A stretch of DNA of 64,000 bases, taken from Blastococcus sp. PRF04-17. Its GTDB lineage: Bacteria; Actinomycetota; Actinomycetes; Mycobacteriales; Geodermatophilaceae. Both the position numbers and the translations under genes were made by a program. The notes under the pieces are model-generated. The model had not been told where the DNA came from, searched no databases, and saw only the letters and a program-made list of their open reading frames with translations. Of the stretch, positions 1 through 8,821 are shown piece by piece. Positions within the stretch are counted from its first letter, which is position 1, and every line of letters begins with the position of its first letter. The DNA is taken from the NCBI RefSeq assembly GCF_023016265.1, contig NZ_CP095412.1:1364001-1428000 (forward strand), read 5' to 3'.

Positions 1-569
1 GCCGCGCGCTGGGCGCCCGGTTCACCCACGCCGAGCGGCGTGCGGAGGGCCCGGCCTACCTCGCCTGGCTGGCCGACGCCGGGCTCAAGGAGGTCTTCGC
101 GCCGGTGCACGTCAACGAGGGCGAGGGCGACTTCCTCGTCGTCGGCGACCTGGTCCTGGCCGGCACCGGCTTCCGGACCGACCCGGGCGCGCACACCGAG
201 GTGCAGGAGCTCTTCGGCATCCCGGTCATCTCGCTGCGGCTGGTCGACCCGCGCTTCTACCACCTCGACACCGCGCTGGCGGTGCTCGACGAGCGCACCG
301 TCGCCTACTACCCCGCGGCGTTCAGCCCCGGCAGCCGAGGGGTCCTGCAGCGGCTGTTCCCCGACGCGGTGCTCGCCGACGAGGCGGACGCCGTCGTGCT
401 CGGGCTCAACGCGGTCTCCGACGGCAAGCACGTGGTCCTGCCGTACGCGGCGACGGGCCTGGCGGCTCAGCTGGAGGAGCGCGGCTACGTGCCCGTCGGC
501 GTCGACCTCAGCGAGCTGCTCAAGGCCGGCGGCAGCGTCAAGTGCTGCACCCTGGAGATCCGCGCCTGA
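1..569 (+). CDS. N(G),N(G)-dimethylarginine dimethylaminohydrolase-type amidino hydrolase, 3' part
   Basis: The reading frame is open from the first bases of the window, so the start lies upstream. The visible 188 or so residues match the C-terminal half of the DDAH/arginine deiminase-like fold, enzymes that hydrolyse guanidino compounds to citrulline. The catalytic His is likely in the segment RFYHLDTAL and the nucleophilic Cys in the closing motif KCCTLEIR, where the family's cysteine sits. The stop overlaps the 3' end of the converging nucleotidyltransferase gene by 32 bases. Family assignment is firm at superfamily level; the exact substrate (dimethylarginine or arginine) cannot be told from this fragment. 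Confidence 0.8.
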   Translation, partial: RALGARFTHAERRAEGPAYLAWLADAGLKEVFAPVHVNEGEGDFLVVGDLVLAGTGFRTDPGAHTEVQELFGIPVISLRLVDPRFYHLDTALAVLDERTVAYYPAAFSPGSRGVLQRLFPDAVLADEADAVVLGLNAVSDGKHVVLPYAATGLAAQLEERGYVPVGVDLSELLKAGGSVKCCTLEIRA

Positions 570-1005
570 GCCGACGTCGCGCGGCGACCGCGGCGGCGAG
601 CGTGGCGAGCGCGCCGTCGGGGTCGTGGAGCGACCGCATCCCGGCCGAGACGACGGCCGCCGTCCCCGGGTCGAGTGGGTCGACCGACGCCCACGCCGGA
701 GGGCCGACGCAGAAGTCGACCTCCAGGCCGGTGCCCAGGAGGAACCGCCGCTCGGTGAGCGGCCCCCAACGGCGCGTCGTCAGGAGCCGCTCACCGCCGA
801 CCTCGGCCGGCCAGTCGTCGTCCACGACGTACCGCTCCGGGGAGTCGGTGAGGAGCACGACGTCGACGTCCGAGGCGCCGTGCGCCGCCCCGCGGGCCCA
901 GGAGCCGACCAGAGCCAGCGCCCGGACGTCGGGTTGCTGCCGGGCCCACGCCGTGAGCCGGCCGAGGACCGACTCGACCTCGGCGGCGCCCCCGTGGCTG
1001 ATCAC
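538..1005 (-). CDS. Nucleotidyltransferase domain protein
   Basis: This 155-residue protein carries the nucleotidyltransferase superfamily signature: LVGSWARG near residue 28 followed by SDVDVVLL, giving the G-S...D-x-D metal-binding pattern. Members include aminoglycoside adenylyltransferases and MNT-type antitoxins, so the specific substrate is not known. The GTG start overlaps the stop of the upstream thioesterase gene (GTGA), so the two are translationally coupled in a leftward operon. No HEPN partner is visible beside it, which argues against a simple MNT/HEPN toxin-antitoxin pair. The 3' end overlaps the converging hydrolase gene by 32 bases. Confidence 0.75.
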   Translation of the reverse strand: MISHGGAAEVESVLGRLTAWARQQPDVRALALVGSWARGAAHGASDVDVVLLTDSPERYVVDDDWPAEVGGERLLTTRRWGPLTERRFLLGTGLEVDFCVGPPAWASVDPLDPGTAAVVSAGMRSLHDPDGALATLAAAVAARRRLRRGSPGCST

Positions 1006-1385
1006 TTGCGGTCGAGCCAGCGGGACCAGAACGCGCGCTCCTCGTCGCTGAGCGGGCGGCTGGTGTCGGTCGCGAAGTCGAACACCACCATGGTCACGTC
1101 GGCGCGGATGGCCACCTGCCCGTCCTGCACCAGTTCCTGGCGCACGGTGAAGGACTTGGTGCCGAGTCGGGTCACCCAACTGGTCACGCACGGTCGCTCG
1201 CCGACGCGGTAGTAGAGCTGGCGCAGGTAGTCCACCTCGAGCCGGGCCAGGATCAGCGAGCTCCCCGAGCCGCCGACCATGGCCAGCCGCGCGTCCTCCA
1301 GCAGGCTCAGCGCTCGGGCGTGGTTGACGTGGCCCAGCGAGTCCGGGTCCGACCAGCGCAGTTGGACCGGGTGCTCGTGGCGCAC
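1002..1385 (-). CDS. Acyl-CoA thioesterase, 4-hydroxybenzoyl-CoA thioesterase (YbgC) type
   Basis: A 127-residue hotdog-fold protein. The N-terminal stretch LRWSDPDSLGHVNHAR is the classical 4HBT motif, with the catalytic Asp in the D-x-x-GHVNN position. The family hydrolyses acyl-CoA or acyl-ACP thioesters in the cytoplasm. Length is normal for the family. I chose the GTG start because it lies two bases after the upstream gene's stop and gives the usual family N-terminus. It sits inside a compact leftward operon with genes of unrelated function, so the natural substrate is not indicated by context. Confidence 0.85.
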   Translation of the reverse strand: MRHEHPVQLRWSDPDSLGHVNHARALSLLEDARLAMVGGSGSSLILARLEVDYLRQLYYRVGERPCVTSWVTRLGTKSFTVRQELVQDGQVAIRADVTMVVFDFATDTSRPLSDEERAFWSRWLDRK

Positions 1386-1387
1386 GG

Positions 1388-1639
1388 TCAGGGCAGGTCT
1401 GCGGTGTCCGACGACTGGCGGTGCCCACCCTGGGCGTCGTCCGGGTCGGCGTGGATCGTGCGCTCCTCCGACTCGGCGAGGATCACCGCCGCCTGGACCT
1501 CGGGATCGATGCCGCCCTCCGCGGGGTCGGGGTGACCCTCGGCGGACACCTCCTCCGGCAGCAGCTGGGCGCGCGTCCGGACGTTGTCCTCGGTGACGTT
1601 CGCGATCGCCTCGGGCGAGGGGTCCTTCATCGACGGCAT
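1388..1639 (-). CDS. Small acidic protein of unknown function
   Basis: An 83-residue, acidic, hydrophilic protein with no membrane segment and no motif I recognise. Its sequence is rich in Glu, Asp, Pro and Ala, typical of small disordered actinobacterial proteins. It starts with ATG directly after the stop of the DUF2795 gene and ends two bases before the thioesterase start, so it is very probably a translated member of the operon. No function can be inferred. The regular coupling to both neighbours is the main reason to believe it is real. Confidence 0.6.
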   Translation of the reverse strand: MPSMKDPSPEAIANVTEDNVRTRAQLLPEEVSAEGHPDPAEGGIDPEVQAAVILAESEERTIHADPDDAQGGHRQSSDTADLP

Positions 1640-1640
1640 G

Positions 1641-1919
1641 TCAGAACCTTCCCTGCTCCGTGCCGAGACCGAGCGCCCCGGCGACGTCCTGGACGTTCTG
1701 GAACTGCTGCCCCTCGGGCAGCCGGCGCAACTGGCCGAGGACGGCGTCGGACGCGCCGCTCTCCTGCGCCTTGGCGACGAGGGCGTCGCGGTCGGCGGGC
1801 CACACCTCCTTGCCGAGGGCCTCGGCGATCGCCGCGCGGCGCTCGACGTCGCCCTCGGACGTGCCGGGTGAGGTGGCGGGTGCGTGCGGGTCGGTCACGG
1901 TCGGGGTCTCCTCGGTCAC
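1641..1919 (-). CDS. DUF2795 family protein
   Basis: A 92-residue protein whose C-terminal half (LPEGQQFQNVQDVAGALG) matches the DUF2795 pattern, small actinobacterial proteins of unknown role that often lie near stress genes. The first third is Thr/Pro/Ala-rich and probably disordered. The GTG start overlaps the stop codon of the upstream release-factor-like gene (GTGA); a second in-frame GTG lies eight codons later. Coupling to the ribosome-associated Vms1-type gene may mean both act in the same stress response, but that is inference. Confidence 0.7.
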   Translation of the reverse strand: MTEETPTVTDPHAPATSPGTSEGDVERRAAIAEALGKEVWPADRDALVAKAQESGASDAVLGQLRRLPEGQQFQNVQDVAGALGLGTEQGRF

Positions 1920-3043
1920 TGGTCGGTCGGCGTCGAGTCGTCGGTGTAGCGCAGGACCGCCGCTACCGGCTCGCCCGGCATCGCCGACGCCGGGACGACG
2001 ACCAGACCGGCGCTGCTGGCGACGGCAGCCGCCAGCAGGGCGGCATCCAGAGGCGCTACCTCCCCGTGCACGCCGAGCGCGTCCATGTCCTGCTGCTTGA
2101 CACCCAGCTCGAGCGGGCCGTTGCCGACCAGCAGGGTGTCCTCGCCCAGGTCGTCGGCGACCACCAGCGTCTCGACCTGGCTCTTGCGCAGCGCCTCGAC
2201 GACGGCGTCCTTGCCGGTGACGGCGAGGCCGTGCGCGCCGGCGGCTTGGACCTTCTCGAGCACGTCGGCGCACTCGCGGGCCTCGTGCTCGGCGACGAGC
2301 TCGGCGGCCCTGCGCTGCACGGCTGCCCGGTCGGCACCGGCGGCCCGCCCGCCCTCCTCCATCGAGACGACGAGGTCGGACCAGGTGCCGGAGGCCTTGT
2401 CGGTGAGGATCTGCCGCGCCCGGACGTCGCCGGCGACCAGGACGAAGCGCAGGCCGCGCCGACGGACCTGGGACTCGATCTCGTCGGCCACGAGGCCGGC
2501 GTTCTCCTCCCACCTGTTCTCCGCGGTGTGCATGTAGGTGTTGTGCGCCCAGCCGCCCACCTTGACCTTGCGCATGTGGAAGGTGTCGCCGTCGACCTCC
2601 TTCTCCTCGACGGGCTCGCCCGAGGTGCCGACGACGCTGAGGTCAGCGCCCACGCGGTCGGTGACGACCACCAGGTGCGGCACCCGGCCGGCCAGCTGGC
2701 GGAGGACCGGCAGCAGGTCCGGCCGCGGGGACCACACCGCGGACTCCTGGGCCGGCGCGGCGGCGAGCACCTCGTCGAGGACGACCGCCCCGTCGGCTGC
2801 GACCACCACCGCGCGGCCTTCCAGCGTGCCGGCCTGGCCGCCCTCGTTCCCCTCGAGCAGGCGGCCGCGCACCGCCTCGACGACCACCTCCGGCGCCCCC
2901 TGCTCGGTGAGCTGCTCGGTGAGCGCGCGCACCCGCAGCTCGAGCTCGGCGTCGGCGTTCTCGGTGGTGTGCGTGACGTTCGCGGTGACCGTGGCGAACG
3001 GACCGGTGGCGTCGAAGACCGGCTGCAGGAAGGACACGTCCAT
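1916..3043 (-). CDS. Vms1/baeRF2-family release-factor-like protein (Rv2629 type)
   Basis: A 375-residue protein resembling the bacterial homologues of eukaryotic release factor eRF1 and Vms1 (baeRF2 group, including mycobacterial Rv2629). The central region (LRFVLVAGDVRARQIL) and the C-terminal region (VETLVVADDLGEDTLLVGN) correspond to the eRF1-like domains 2 and 3. In the family these proteins bind ribosomes or tRNA under stress; activity here is not shown. I set the start at the ATG at 3041-3043, which has GGAG about 11 bases upstream and gives MDVSFLQPVF; the frame stays open 102 bases further but without family resemblance. It leads a five-gene leftward operon. Confidence 0.75.
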   Translation of the reverse strand: MDVSFLQPVFDATGPFATVTANVTHTTENADAELELRVRALTEQLTEQGAPEVVVEAVRGRLLEGNEGGQAGTLEGRAVVVAADGAVVLDEVLAAAPAQESAVWSPRPDLLPVLRQLAGRVPHLVVVTDRVGADLSVVGTSGEPVEEKEVDGDTFHMRKVKVGGWAHNTYMHTAENRWEENAGLVADEIESQVRRRGLRFVLVAGDVRARQILTDKASGTWSDLVVSMEEGGRAAGADRAAVQRRAAELVAEHEARECADVLEKVQAAGAHGLAVTGKDAVVEALRKSQVETLVVADDLGEDTLLVGNGPLELGVKQQDMDALGVHGEVAPLDAALLAAAVASSAGLVVVPASAMPGEPVAAVLRYTDDSTPTDQ

Positions 3044-3224
3044 GGCGGTGGGGCAACTCCTCGTGTCGGTTACGTAGGCGCCGCAGAGCCCGTGACCGGA
3101 CCGCGGCACGTCCGTTGGCCGCCTACCCACCGACCGTGCCCTCACACCCGCGACCGCCGGCGCCGTGTCGGACGCCCGATCCCGGGTAGGCGGTCGAGCG
3201 ACAGCGACTCCGAGAGGACGTGGG

Positions 3225-3560
3225 ATGACCGAGCACGATCAGTTGCCCTTGCCCGACTACGACCACCTGCCGGTGGAGGGACTCACGACGCGGATCCGGA
3301 CCCTCGACGCCCAGGGCGTGCAGACCCTGCTGGAGTACGAGCGGGCGCACGCCAATCGGCTCCAGGTGGTCACCGTGATGGAGAACCGGCTGTCCGCGCT
3401 GCGCGACGGCGCGCAGCCATCGGGCGGCGACCCGGCGTCCTCCGCGGTCGACGACCCGGCCCACGCCAGCGGCGGGTCGAAGGTGTCCGAGGCGACCAGC
3501 GGGCCCCCGATCAACCCGCCGTCCCAGGGCGACCCGACCAACCCCGCCCAGCCCCGCTGA
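3225..3560 (+). CDS. DUF8129-type small hydrophilic protein
   Basis: A 111-residue protein. The first 60 residues contain LPLPDYDHLPVEGL and LLEYERAHANR, a pattern I associate with DUF8129, a short actinobacterial domain of unknown function. The remaining 50 residues are Pro/Ser/Gly-rich and probably unstructured. The ATG is preceded by GAGAGGA at good spacing. It stands alone between two leftward operons and is followed at once by a strong hairpin shared with the converging tadC gene. No function is assigned. Confidence 0.65.
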   Translation: MTEHDQLPLPDYDHLPVEGLTTRIRTLDAQGVQTLLEYERAHANRLQVVTVMENRLSALRDGAQPSGGDPASSAVDDPAHASGGSKVSEATSGPPINPPSQGDPTNPAQPR

Positions 3561-3568
3561 CGTCTCTT

Positions 3569-3611
3569 GCGGAGGCTGGGAGCGCAGCTTTCCTGCGCCC
3601 TCAGCCTCCGC
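3569..3611. terminator. Bidirectional terminator hairpin
   Basis: Perfect arms GCGGAGGCTG (3569-3578) and CAGCCTCCGC (3602-3611) enclose a second pair GCGCAG (3582-3587) / CTGCGC (3593-3598). The structure lies between the converging DUF8129 gene (stop at 3560) and tadC, whose stop codon (3601-3603) is inside the right arm. Confidence 0.75.
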
Positions 3612-4509
3612 TGAACGTGGCGGCGATGTCCATGACGGCCGGCCCGAGCAGCACGATGAAGAGCACCGGGAGGATGCACAGGATCAACGGGAAGATCACC
3701 TTCACCGGGATCTGCATCGCCTTCTCCTCCGCGCGCTGGCGCCGCTTGAGGCGCATCTCCTGCGCCTGGGTGCGCAGCACGTCGGCGATCGAGACGCCGT
3801 ACTGGTCGGCCTGCACGACCGCCCGGATGAACCGGCGCAGATCGGCGACCCCGGTCCGCTCGGCGAGCGACAGGTAGGCATCGCGCCGGGGCTGACCCAC
3901 GGCGATGTCCTGGAGCGTGCGCACCAGCTCCTCGGCCAGCGGGCCCTTGCCGTTGCTGCCCGCGCGCGCCATCGCCGACTCGAAGCCCAGGCCGGCCTCG
4001 ACCGCGATCGTCATCTGGTCGAGCGTGTCGGGCAGCTCCAGCGCGATGGCCTCCTGGCGCTCCTGCCCGCGGCTGTGCAGCAGCAGCTCGGGCAGGAAGT
4101 AGGCCACGACGGTCACGACGACCGCCAGGACGACGGTGAGGACGCCGGGCTCGCCGCTCACGAAGAGCAGGCCCAGGCCGCCGGCGATGACCGCCAGCAC
4201 CAGCTTGGCCGCGACCAGCCTCGGCACCGGCCAGTCGGCCGGGCGCCCGGCCCGGCCGGCCAGCCGGTCCAGGCGGGAGGCGGTCCCCCGCGGTGTGAGA
4301 CTGCGGACCAGCCGGGCAGCCGGACCAGGACCGCTGCGGACGACGCCCGGAGCGTCCAGCGGAAGCTCGATGCCCCGCACGAGATTGTCCCGGGCCGCGA
4401 CCGCCTCGGCACCGGGCCGGGCGAGCAGGGCCCAGCCCAGCAGGGGCAGCGACGCGGCGACGGCGAGGGCGGCGGCGAGGACCGGGAACGGGAGGGACGG
4501 CGTCAGCAC
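3601..4509 (-). CDS. tadC: Tad pilus assembly inner-membrane protein TadC
   Basis: A 302-residue type II secretion F-domain protein. Hydrophobic segments lie at about residues 6-28, 95-140 and 270-295, with the cytoplasmic F domain between (LPDTLDQMTIAVEAGLGFESAM, written here in part). In Tad/Flp systems TadB and TadC form the inner-membrane platform that TadA drives to polymerise the Flp pilin. GTG start, 28 bases after the tadB stop. Last gene of the leftward pilus operon; its stop codon is inside the terminator hairpin. Length fits TadC (about 300). Confidence 0.88.
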   Translation of the reverse strand: MLTPSLPFPVLAAALAVAASLPLLGWALLARPGAEAVAARDNLVRGIELPLDAPGVVRSGPGPAARLVRSLTPRGTASRLDRLAGRAGRPADWPVPRLVAAKLVLAVIAGGLGLLFVSGEPGVLTVVLAVVVTVVAYFLPELLLHSRGQERQEAIALELPDTLDQMTIAVEAGLGFESAMARAGSNGKGPLAEELVRTLQDIAVGQPRRDAYLSLAERTGVADLRRFIRAVVQADQYGVSIADVLRTQAQEMRLKRRQRAEEKAMQIPVKVIFPLILCILPVLFIVLLGPAVMDIAATFSGG

Positions 4510-4537
4510 GGGTTCCCCACCGGAGGTGTGATTGCCA

Positions 4538-5482
4538 TCAGAACCTGATCGCCACGGTCTTCTTGAGCCACAGCCCCCCGACCAGGAGCATCACCGCGGC
4601 CGTGACCAGCATCCCGTAGCCGACGAGGCTCTCCGTGAACTTCGCCAGGTAACCGGGGTTGGTCAGCGAGATGAACCCGGTCACGCCGAACGGCAGTGCC
4701 ATGAGCACGACCGCCGACAGCTTGCCCTCGGCCGACAAAGCCTTGACCTGTCGGCGGATGGCATTGCGCTCGCGGATCGTGTGGCCGACGGCGTCGAGCA
4801 CCTCGGCCAGGTTGCCGCCGACCTCGCGGTGGATCGCGATGGCCTGGGCGACCCAGGTGAAGTCGTCGCTGCCCATGCGCTGGGCCACCTCGTCGAGGGC
4901 GTCGCCCAGGTCCCGGCCGACGCGCGTCTCGTTGATGATCCGCGCGAACTCCTCCGACGTCGGCGCGTCGGCCTCCTGGGAGACCGAGTCCACCGCCCGC
5001 AGCAGGCTGTGCCCGGCCCGGAGGCTGCCGGCCATCAGCTGCAGCGAGTCGTCGAGCTGGTCGGCGAAGGCGGCCTGACGCCGGCCCGCCTTGACCGAGA
5101 CGAGCAGCCTCGCGCCGACGGGGACGACGGCCACCAGCAGCAGGCCGAGCAGGGGGCCGCCGAGCACGACGCCGACCACCCCGCCGACGACCGCGGCGAC
5201 CCCGACCACCAGGACGAACTCCGGCAGGCCCGTCGACATGCCGGCGCGCTCCAGGGCGGCCGCACCCGCGGCCAGCCGACCCCGCTTCTCCAGCACCTTC
5301 TCCACCGCCGCTCCGGCTGCCGCGCCGGCCCCGGCGAGCGGGGACGACGGCGCCGGCACGACCGACGGGTCCAGCCGGCTCAGCGGCACCCGCGACGGCC
5401 CCGCCGGCAGGACGACGAGGACGAGCACCAGCAACGCCACCGCGACCGCGACGAATCCCAGGGCGAACAGGGCCGGTGACAT
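4538..5482 (-). CDS. tadB: Tad pilus assembly inner-membrane protein TadB
   Basis: A 314-residue protein with an N-terminal membrane anchor, a pair of central hydrophobic segments (about residues 85-125) and two at the C-terminus (about 255-310). The cytoplasmic F domain includes DSLQLMAGSLRAGHSLLRA and ARIINETRVGRDLGDAL, both typical of the TadB/CpaF-partner family. It partners TadC as the platform of the pilus machine. The ATG overlaps the tadA stop (ATGA), so ATPase and platform are translationally coupled. Confidence 0.88.
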   Translation of the reverse strand: MSPALFALGFVAVAVALLVLVLVVLPAGPSRVPLSRLDPSVVPAPSSPLAGAGAAAGAAVEKVLEKRGRLAAGAAALERAGMSTGLPEFVLVVGVAAVVGGVVGVVLGGPLLGLLLVAVVPVGARLLVSVKAGRRQAAFADQLDDSLQLMAGSLRAGHSLLRAVDSVSQEADAPTSEEFARIINETRVGRDLGDALDEVAQRMGSDDFTWVAQAIAIHREVGGNLAEVLDAVGHTIRERNAIRRQVKALSAEGKLSAVVLMALPFGVTGFISLTNPGYLAKFTESLVGYGMLVTAAVMLLVGGLWLKKTVAIRF

Positions 5483-6882
5483 CAGCCCCAGCTCCGCACG
5501 GGGTCGGCGACGCCGAAGACCCGCGGCGACAGCGTGATGCCGAGGTCGTCGAACTTGTCGGTGAACCGGGGGCGGACGCCCGTGGGCACCGGCTTGCCCA
5601 GGAACTTCCCCTGCGCGTCGACGCCGGCCGAGTAGTCGAAGAGGAAGGCGTCCTGGAGGGTGACCGTCTCACCCTCCATGCCCTGGACCTCGGTCACGTG
5701 GGTCACGCGCCGGGTGCCGTCGCGCAGCCGGGTGAGCTGGACGACGACGTCGACGGCCGAGGCGATCTGCTCGCGGATGGCCCGCAGCGGCAGGTCCATG
5801 CCCGCCATCAGCACGAGGGTCTCCAGGCGGGCGATGGCGTCGCGCGGCGAGTTGGCGTGCACGGTCGACAGCGACCCGTCGTGGCCGGTGTTCATCGCCT
5901 GCAGCATGTCCAGCGACTCGCCCCCGCGGCACTCCCCCACCACGATCCGGTCGGGCCGCATGCGCAGCGAGTTCCGCACCAGGTCGCGGATGGTGATCGC
6001 GCCCTTGCCCTCGATGTTGGGCGGCCGGGACTCCAGGCGCACGACGTGCTCCTGCTGCAGCTGCAGCTCGACGGCGTCCTCGATGGTGACGATCCGCTCG
6101 CCGTCGGGGATGAAGGAGGACAGCACGTTGAGCAGCGTCGTCTTCCCGGTTCCGGTGCCGCCGGAGACGATGACGTTGAGCCGGGCGTCGACGCAGGCGT
6201 GCAGCAGCTCGGCCATCTCCGGCGACAGCGTGCCGAAGCCGATCAGGTCGTCGACCTTGAACGGGTCCTTCGAGAACTTCCGGATGGTCAGCGTCGACCC
6301 GCTGAACGCCAGCGGCGGGATGATCGCGTTGACCCGCGACCCGTCGGCGAGCCGGGCGTCCACCAGCGGCGAGGACTCGTCGATCCGGCGTCCGACCTGG
6401 GAGACGATCCGGTCGATCACCCGGCGCAGGTGCTCCTCGGAGGTGAACCGCGTCGCCGTCCGCTCCAGCCGTCCGCTGCGCTCGACGTAGATCGCCTCCG
6501 GACCGTTGACCATGATCTCGCTGACGGCGTCGTCGTCGAGCAGCTTCTGCAGCGGACCGTAACCGAGGACGTCGTCGGCCAGCTCCGCCGTGAGCCGCTG
6601 CCGCTCCTCTGTGCTGAGCGGGACGTTCTCCTCCTCGACCACCTCGTCGAGCTCTCCGAGCACGATGGTGCGCAGGGCGTCCTCGGACAGGCTCGGGTCG
6701 TTCATCCGGCTGCCCATGCGCTCGAACAGGGCCTTGGCGACGCGGTCCTTGAGGCGCGCCAGCGCGTCGGTCGGCGGGGCGGGTGCGGCGGCGGCCGGGC
6801 GGGGCGACGGGACCGACGGCGAGCTCGGCACCGGCGCCGCGGGGACGCCACGGGCCGCCTCGAGTCGGGACGCGAGGTTCAT
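5482..6882 (-). CDS. tadA: Tad pilus assembly/secretion ATPase TadA (CpaF)
   Basis: A 466-residue CpaF/VirB11-type hexameric ATPase that powers Flp pilus assembly. The Walker A motif is SGGTGTGKTTLLN, followed by an Asp box (TIEDAVELQLQQEHV), Walker B-like segment RPDRIVVGECRGGE and the His box STVHANSPRDAIARLETL. The first 45 residues are Pro/Ala-rich linker. Start ATG overlaps the stop of the cpaE gene and its own stop overlaps tadB, so cpaE-tadA-tadB are coupled. Length and motif order are normal. Confidence 0.95.
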   Translation of the reverse strand: MNLASRLEAARGVPAAPVPSSPSVPSPRPAAAAPAPPTDALARLKDRVAKALFERMGSRMNDPSLSEDALRTIVLGELDEVVEEENVPLSTEERQRLTAELADDVLGYGPLQKLLDDDAVSEIMVNGPEAIYVERSGRLERTATRFTSEEHLRRVIDRIVSQVGRRIDESSPLVDARLADGSRVNAIIPPLAFSGSTLTIRKFSKDPFKVDDLIGFGTLSPEMAELLHACVDARLNVIVSGGTGTGKTTLLNVLSSFIPDGERIVTIEDAVELQLQQEHVVRLESRPPNIEGKGAITIRDLVRNSLRMRPDRIVVGECRGGESLDMLQAMNTGHDGSLSTVHANSPRDAIARLETLVLMAGMDLPLRAIREQIASAVDVVVQLTRLRDGTRRVTHVTEVQGMEGETVTLQDAFLFDYSAGVDAQGKFLGKPVPTGVRPRFTDKFDDLGITLSPRVFGVADPVRSWG

Positions 6883-8072
6883 CAGCCGGCCGCCCGGTGC
6901 TTGGCCCGGCCACGCGGTGCCTTGAGCGGGGTCGCCGAGAAGCGGGAGACCAGCCGCGTGAGCTCCTTGACCATCGGGTCGCGGCGTCGCCCGCTGCGGA
7001 TCAGCGGCACACCCTGGTTGGTCGACGCCGGCACCGACGCCGAGCGGGGCAGGACGACGTCCACCCCCGTGCCGATGGCCAGCTCGACGTCCCGGACCGA
7101 GAGCCCGCCCTTGGGGTCGGCGAAGTTCATCACCACGTGCCGGCCGGCCGGGATCATCGCCAGTTCGCGCAGCACGTCGAGCTCCTTGCGCAGTCCGCGC
7201 ACCCCCGGGACGTCCATGCTGGTCAGCATCACCACGTCGGAGGCGCGGTCGAGGGCGGCGAGGGTCTGCTCGGACAGGCCGGGCGCGGTGTCGACGACGA
7301 CGTAGCGGAACTCCCGCGCCAGCGACGCGAGCAGGCGGGTCACGTCCTCCCCGGTCACCGTGTCCCCGGCGGCCGGCGACTCGGAGCCGCAGACGGCGTA
7401 GAGGCCGCTCGGGTGCTGGGTGAGGAACGTCTTCAGCACCATCGTGTCCTCGCTGGCCGGGCCGCGGACGGCGTCGGGCAGCGTGTACTCGGGCGTCAGG
7501 CCCAGCGCCGAGGCGACGTCCCCGAACTGGACGTCGAGGTCGACCAGGACCGTCGACTGCGGTGCCGCCGCGGTCAGCCCGATGGCGAGGTTGGTCGACA
7601 CCGTGGTCTTGCCCACCCCGCCCTTCGGGGAGGCGATGGTGATGACCCGGCCGGCGTAGCGCTCGGTCTCGCTGACCGGCCGCAGCACCCGCCGCCGGCC
7701 GGCGGCGGCGCGGGCGGCGCGCTCGACGGCCGCATGGATCTCCGGGACGTCGGCGTCGGGCGGCAGCAGGTCGCGGATGCCGGCGCGCATCGCCGCCTGC
7801 CACATCTCCGGCGACGGGTCGGCCATGAGGACGACGGCGATGCCGGGGCTCTGCACGTCGAGCCGTGCGGCCAGCGTGAGCACCTCCGGCGCCGGCGCGT
7901 GCGGCCCGATCAGCAGCACGTCGGGCAGCTCGCCGTCCACCAGCTGCTCGAACAGCCGCGCGGGGTCACCGGGCAGCCGCCCGGGCGGCAGGACGGAGAC
8001 GTCCCCGTCGGTGGCCTGCTTGACCCGCAGGACCAGCTCCTCGCCGGCTCCGGCCAGCACGACGCGGCTCAT
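6882..8072 (-). CDS. cpaE: CpaE/TadZ-type ParA-like pilus localisation ATPase
   Basis: A 396-residue protein with an N-terminal receiver-like domain (about residues 1-125, DVLLIGPHAPAPEVL) and a ParA/MinD ATPase domain with deviant Walker A ASPKGGVGKTTVSTNLA. In Tad systems CpaE/TadZ places the pilus machinery at its cell position. Residues VLVDLDVQFGDVASALGL form the second conserved ParA block. ATG start overlaps the cpaB stop (ATGA). The C-terminus is basic. Family identification is secure; the polar localisation role is taken from other bacteria. Confidence 0.9.
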   Translation of the reverse strand: MSRVVLAGAGEELVLRVKQATDGDVSVLPPGRLPGDPARLFEQLVDGELPDVLLIGPHAPAPEVLTLAARLDVQSPGIAVVLMADPSPEMWQAAMRAGIRDLLPPDADVPEIHAAVERAARAAAGRRRVLRPVSETERYAGRVITIASPKGGVGKTTVSTNLAIGLTAAAPQSTVLVDLDVQFGDVASALGLTPEYTLPDAVRGPASEDTMVLKTFLTQHPSGLYAVCGSESPAAGDTVTGEDVTRLLASLAREFRYVVVDTAPGLSEQTLAALDRASDVVMLTSMDVPGVRGLRKELDVLRELAMIPAGRHVVMNFADPKGGLSVRDVELAIGTGVDVVLPRSASVPASTNQGVPLIRSGRRRDPMVKELTRLVSRFSATPLKAPRGRAKHRAAG

Positions 8073-8811
8073 CGGGCCACCCCTTCGTAGACGTTGCCCG
8101 GGTCGATCACGCGCGTGCCGCCCGTCGAGTCGCCCTCGGTCTCCAGGGACAGCCAGAGCGTCCCGTGCTCCATGCCGAAGACGACGGTCTCGGCGTCCTT
8201 GGCGGTGACGGCCAGCGTGAGCATCAGGCTCGCGGCCGGGACGCCGGACGACGTGGCCACGGTCTCCCCGTCCGCGTCCGGCGCCGCGGGCGCGCCCTGC
8301 ACCTGGGTGACGAGGACGGCGTGCAGCACCGCGGAGGTCTGCCCCTCGCCGCTCGGCAGCTTCTGCGAGAGGTAGACGCCGACGGTGTCGCCGGCGGCCA
8401 CGCGGCCGCCCAGGACCCGCTGGGGCTCGAGCAGCACGCTGATCTCCTGCAGCCCCTCGGGCACCGGCACGGTGCCGGCCGCCTCCAGCTGGTCGGGCCG
8501 GACGAAGCGACTGGCCAGGAGCTGCTCCCCGACCTGCAGGTCGACGGCGGCGACCAGACCGGCCAGGCCGTCCAGATCGGTGACCCGGCCGTCGAGGGCG
8601 ACCTTGGCGGCACGAGCTCGGTCCGGACCAGCTGGGCGAGCTCGTCGCCGGGCGTGCCCTCAGCAATCGGCTCGTCGACGACGAGCACCTCGACCGAGCG
8701 CATCCCGTCGAGGGCACGCGCGTCGGCACCCCGCACGTACGCCAGCAGCGCGAGGCTGCCGGCGACGAGCAGGACGAGCGCCGCGAGCGCGGCGAGAAGT
8801 CGACGTCGCAC
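8069..8811 (-). CDS. cpaB: Flp pilus assembly protein CpaB (RcpC), SAF domain, frameshifted
   Basis: CpaB/RcpC is the periplasmic/inner-membrane SAF-domain protein of Tad systems. From the GTG at 8809-8811 (GGGAG upstream) the frame gives a membrane anchor (residues 4-25) and the SAF start VEVLVVDEPIAEGTP, but after TELVP near 8610 it leaves the family. One frame over, the sequence continues KVALDGRVTDLDG, then LLASRFV and, to the stop at 8069, the normal CpaB C-terminus. Restoring one base (CCGCC to CCGGCC in the sense strand) joins them into a protein of about 247 residues. A real null mutation or a sequence error are both possible; I favour the error. Confidence 0.8.
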
Positions 8812-8821
8812 GAAGGCTCCC

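Noticed and set aside
538-1005. MNT-type antitoxin of a toxin-antitoxin pair
   Set aside because: No HEPN partner gene lies beside it; the neighbour is a thioesterase.
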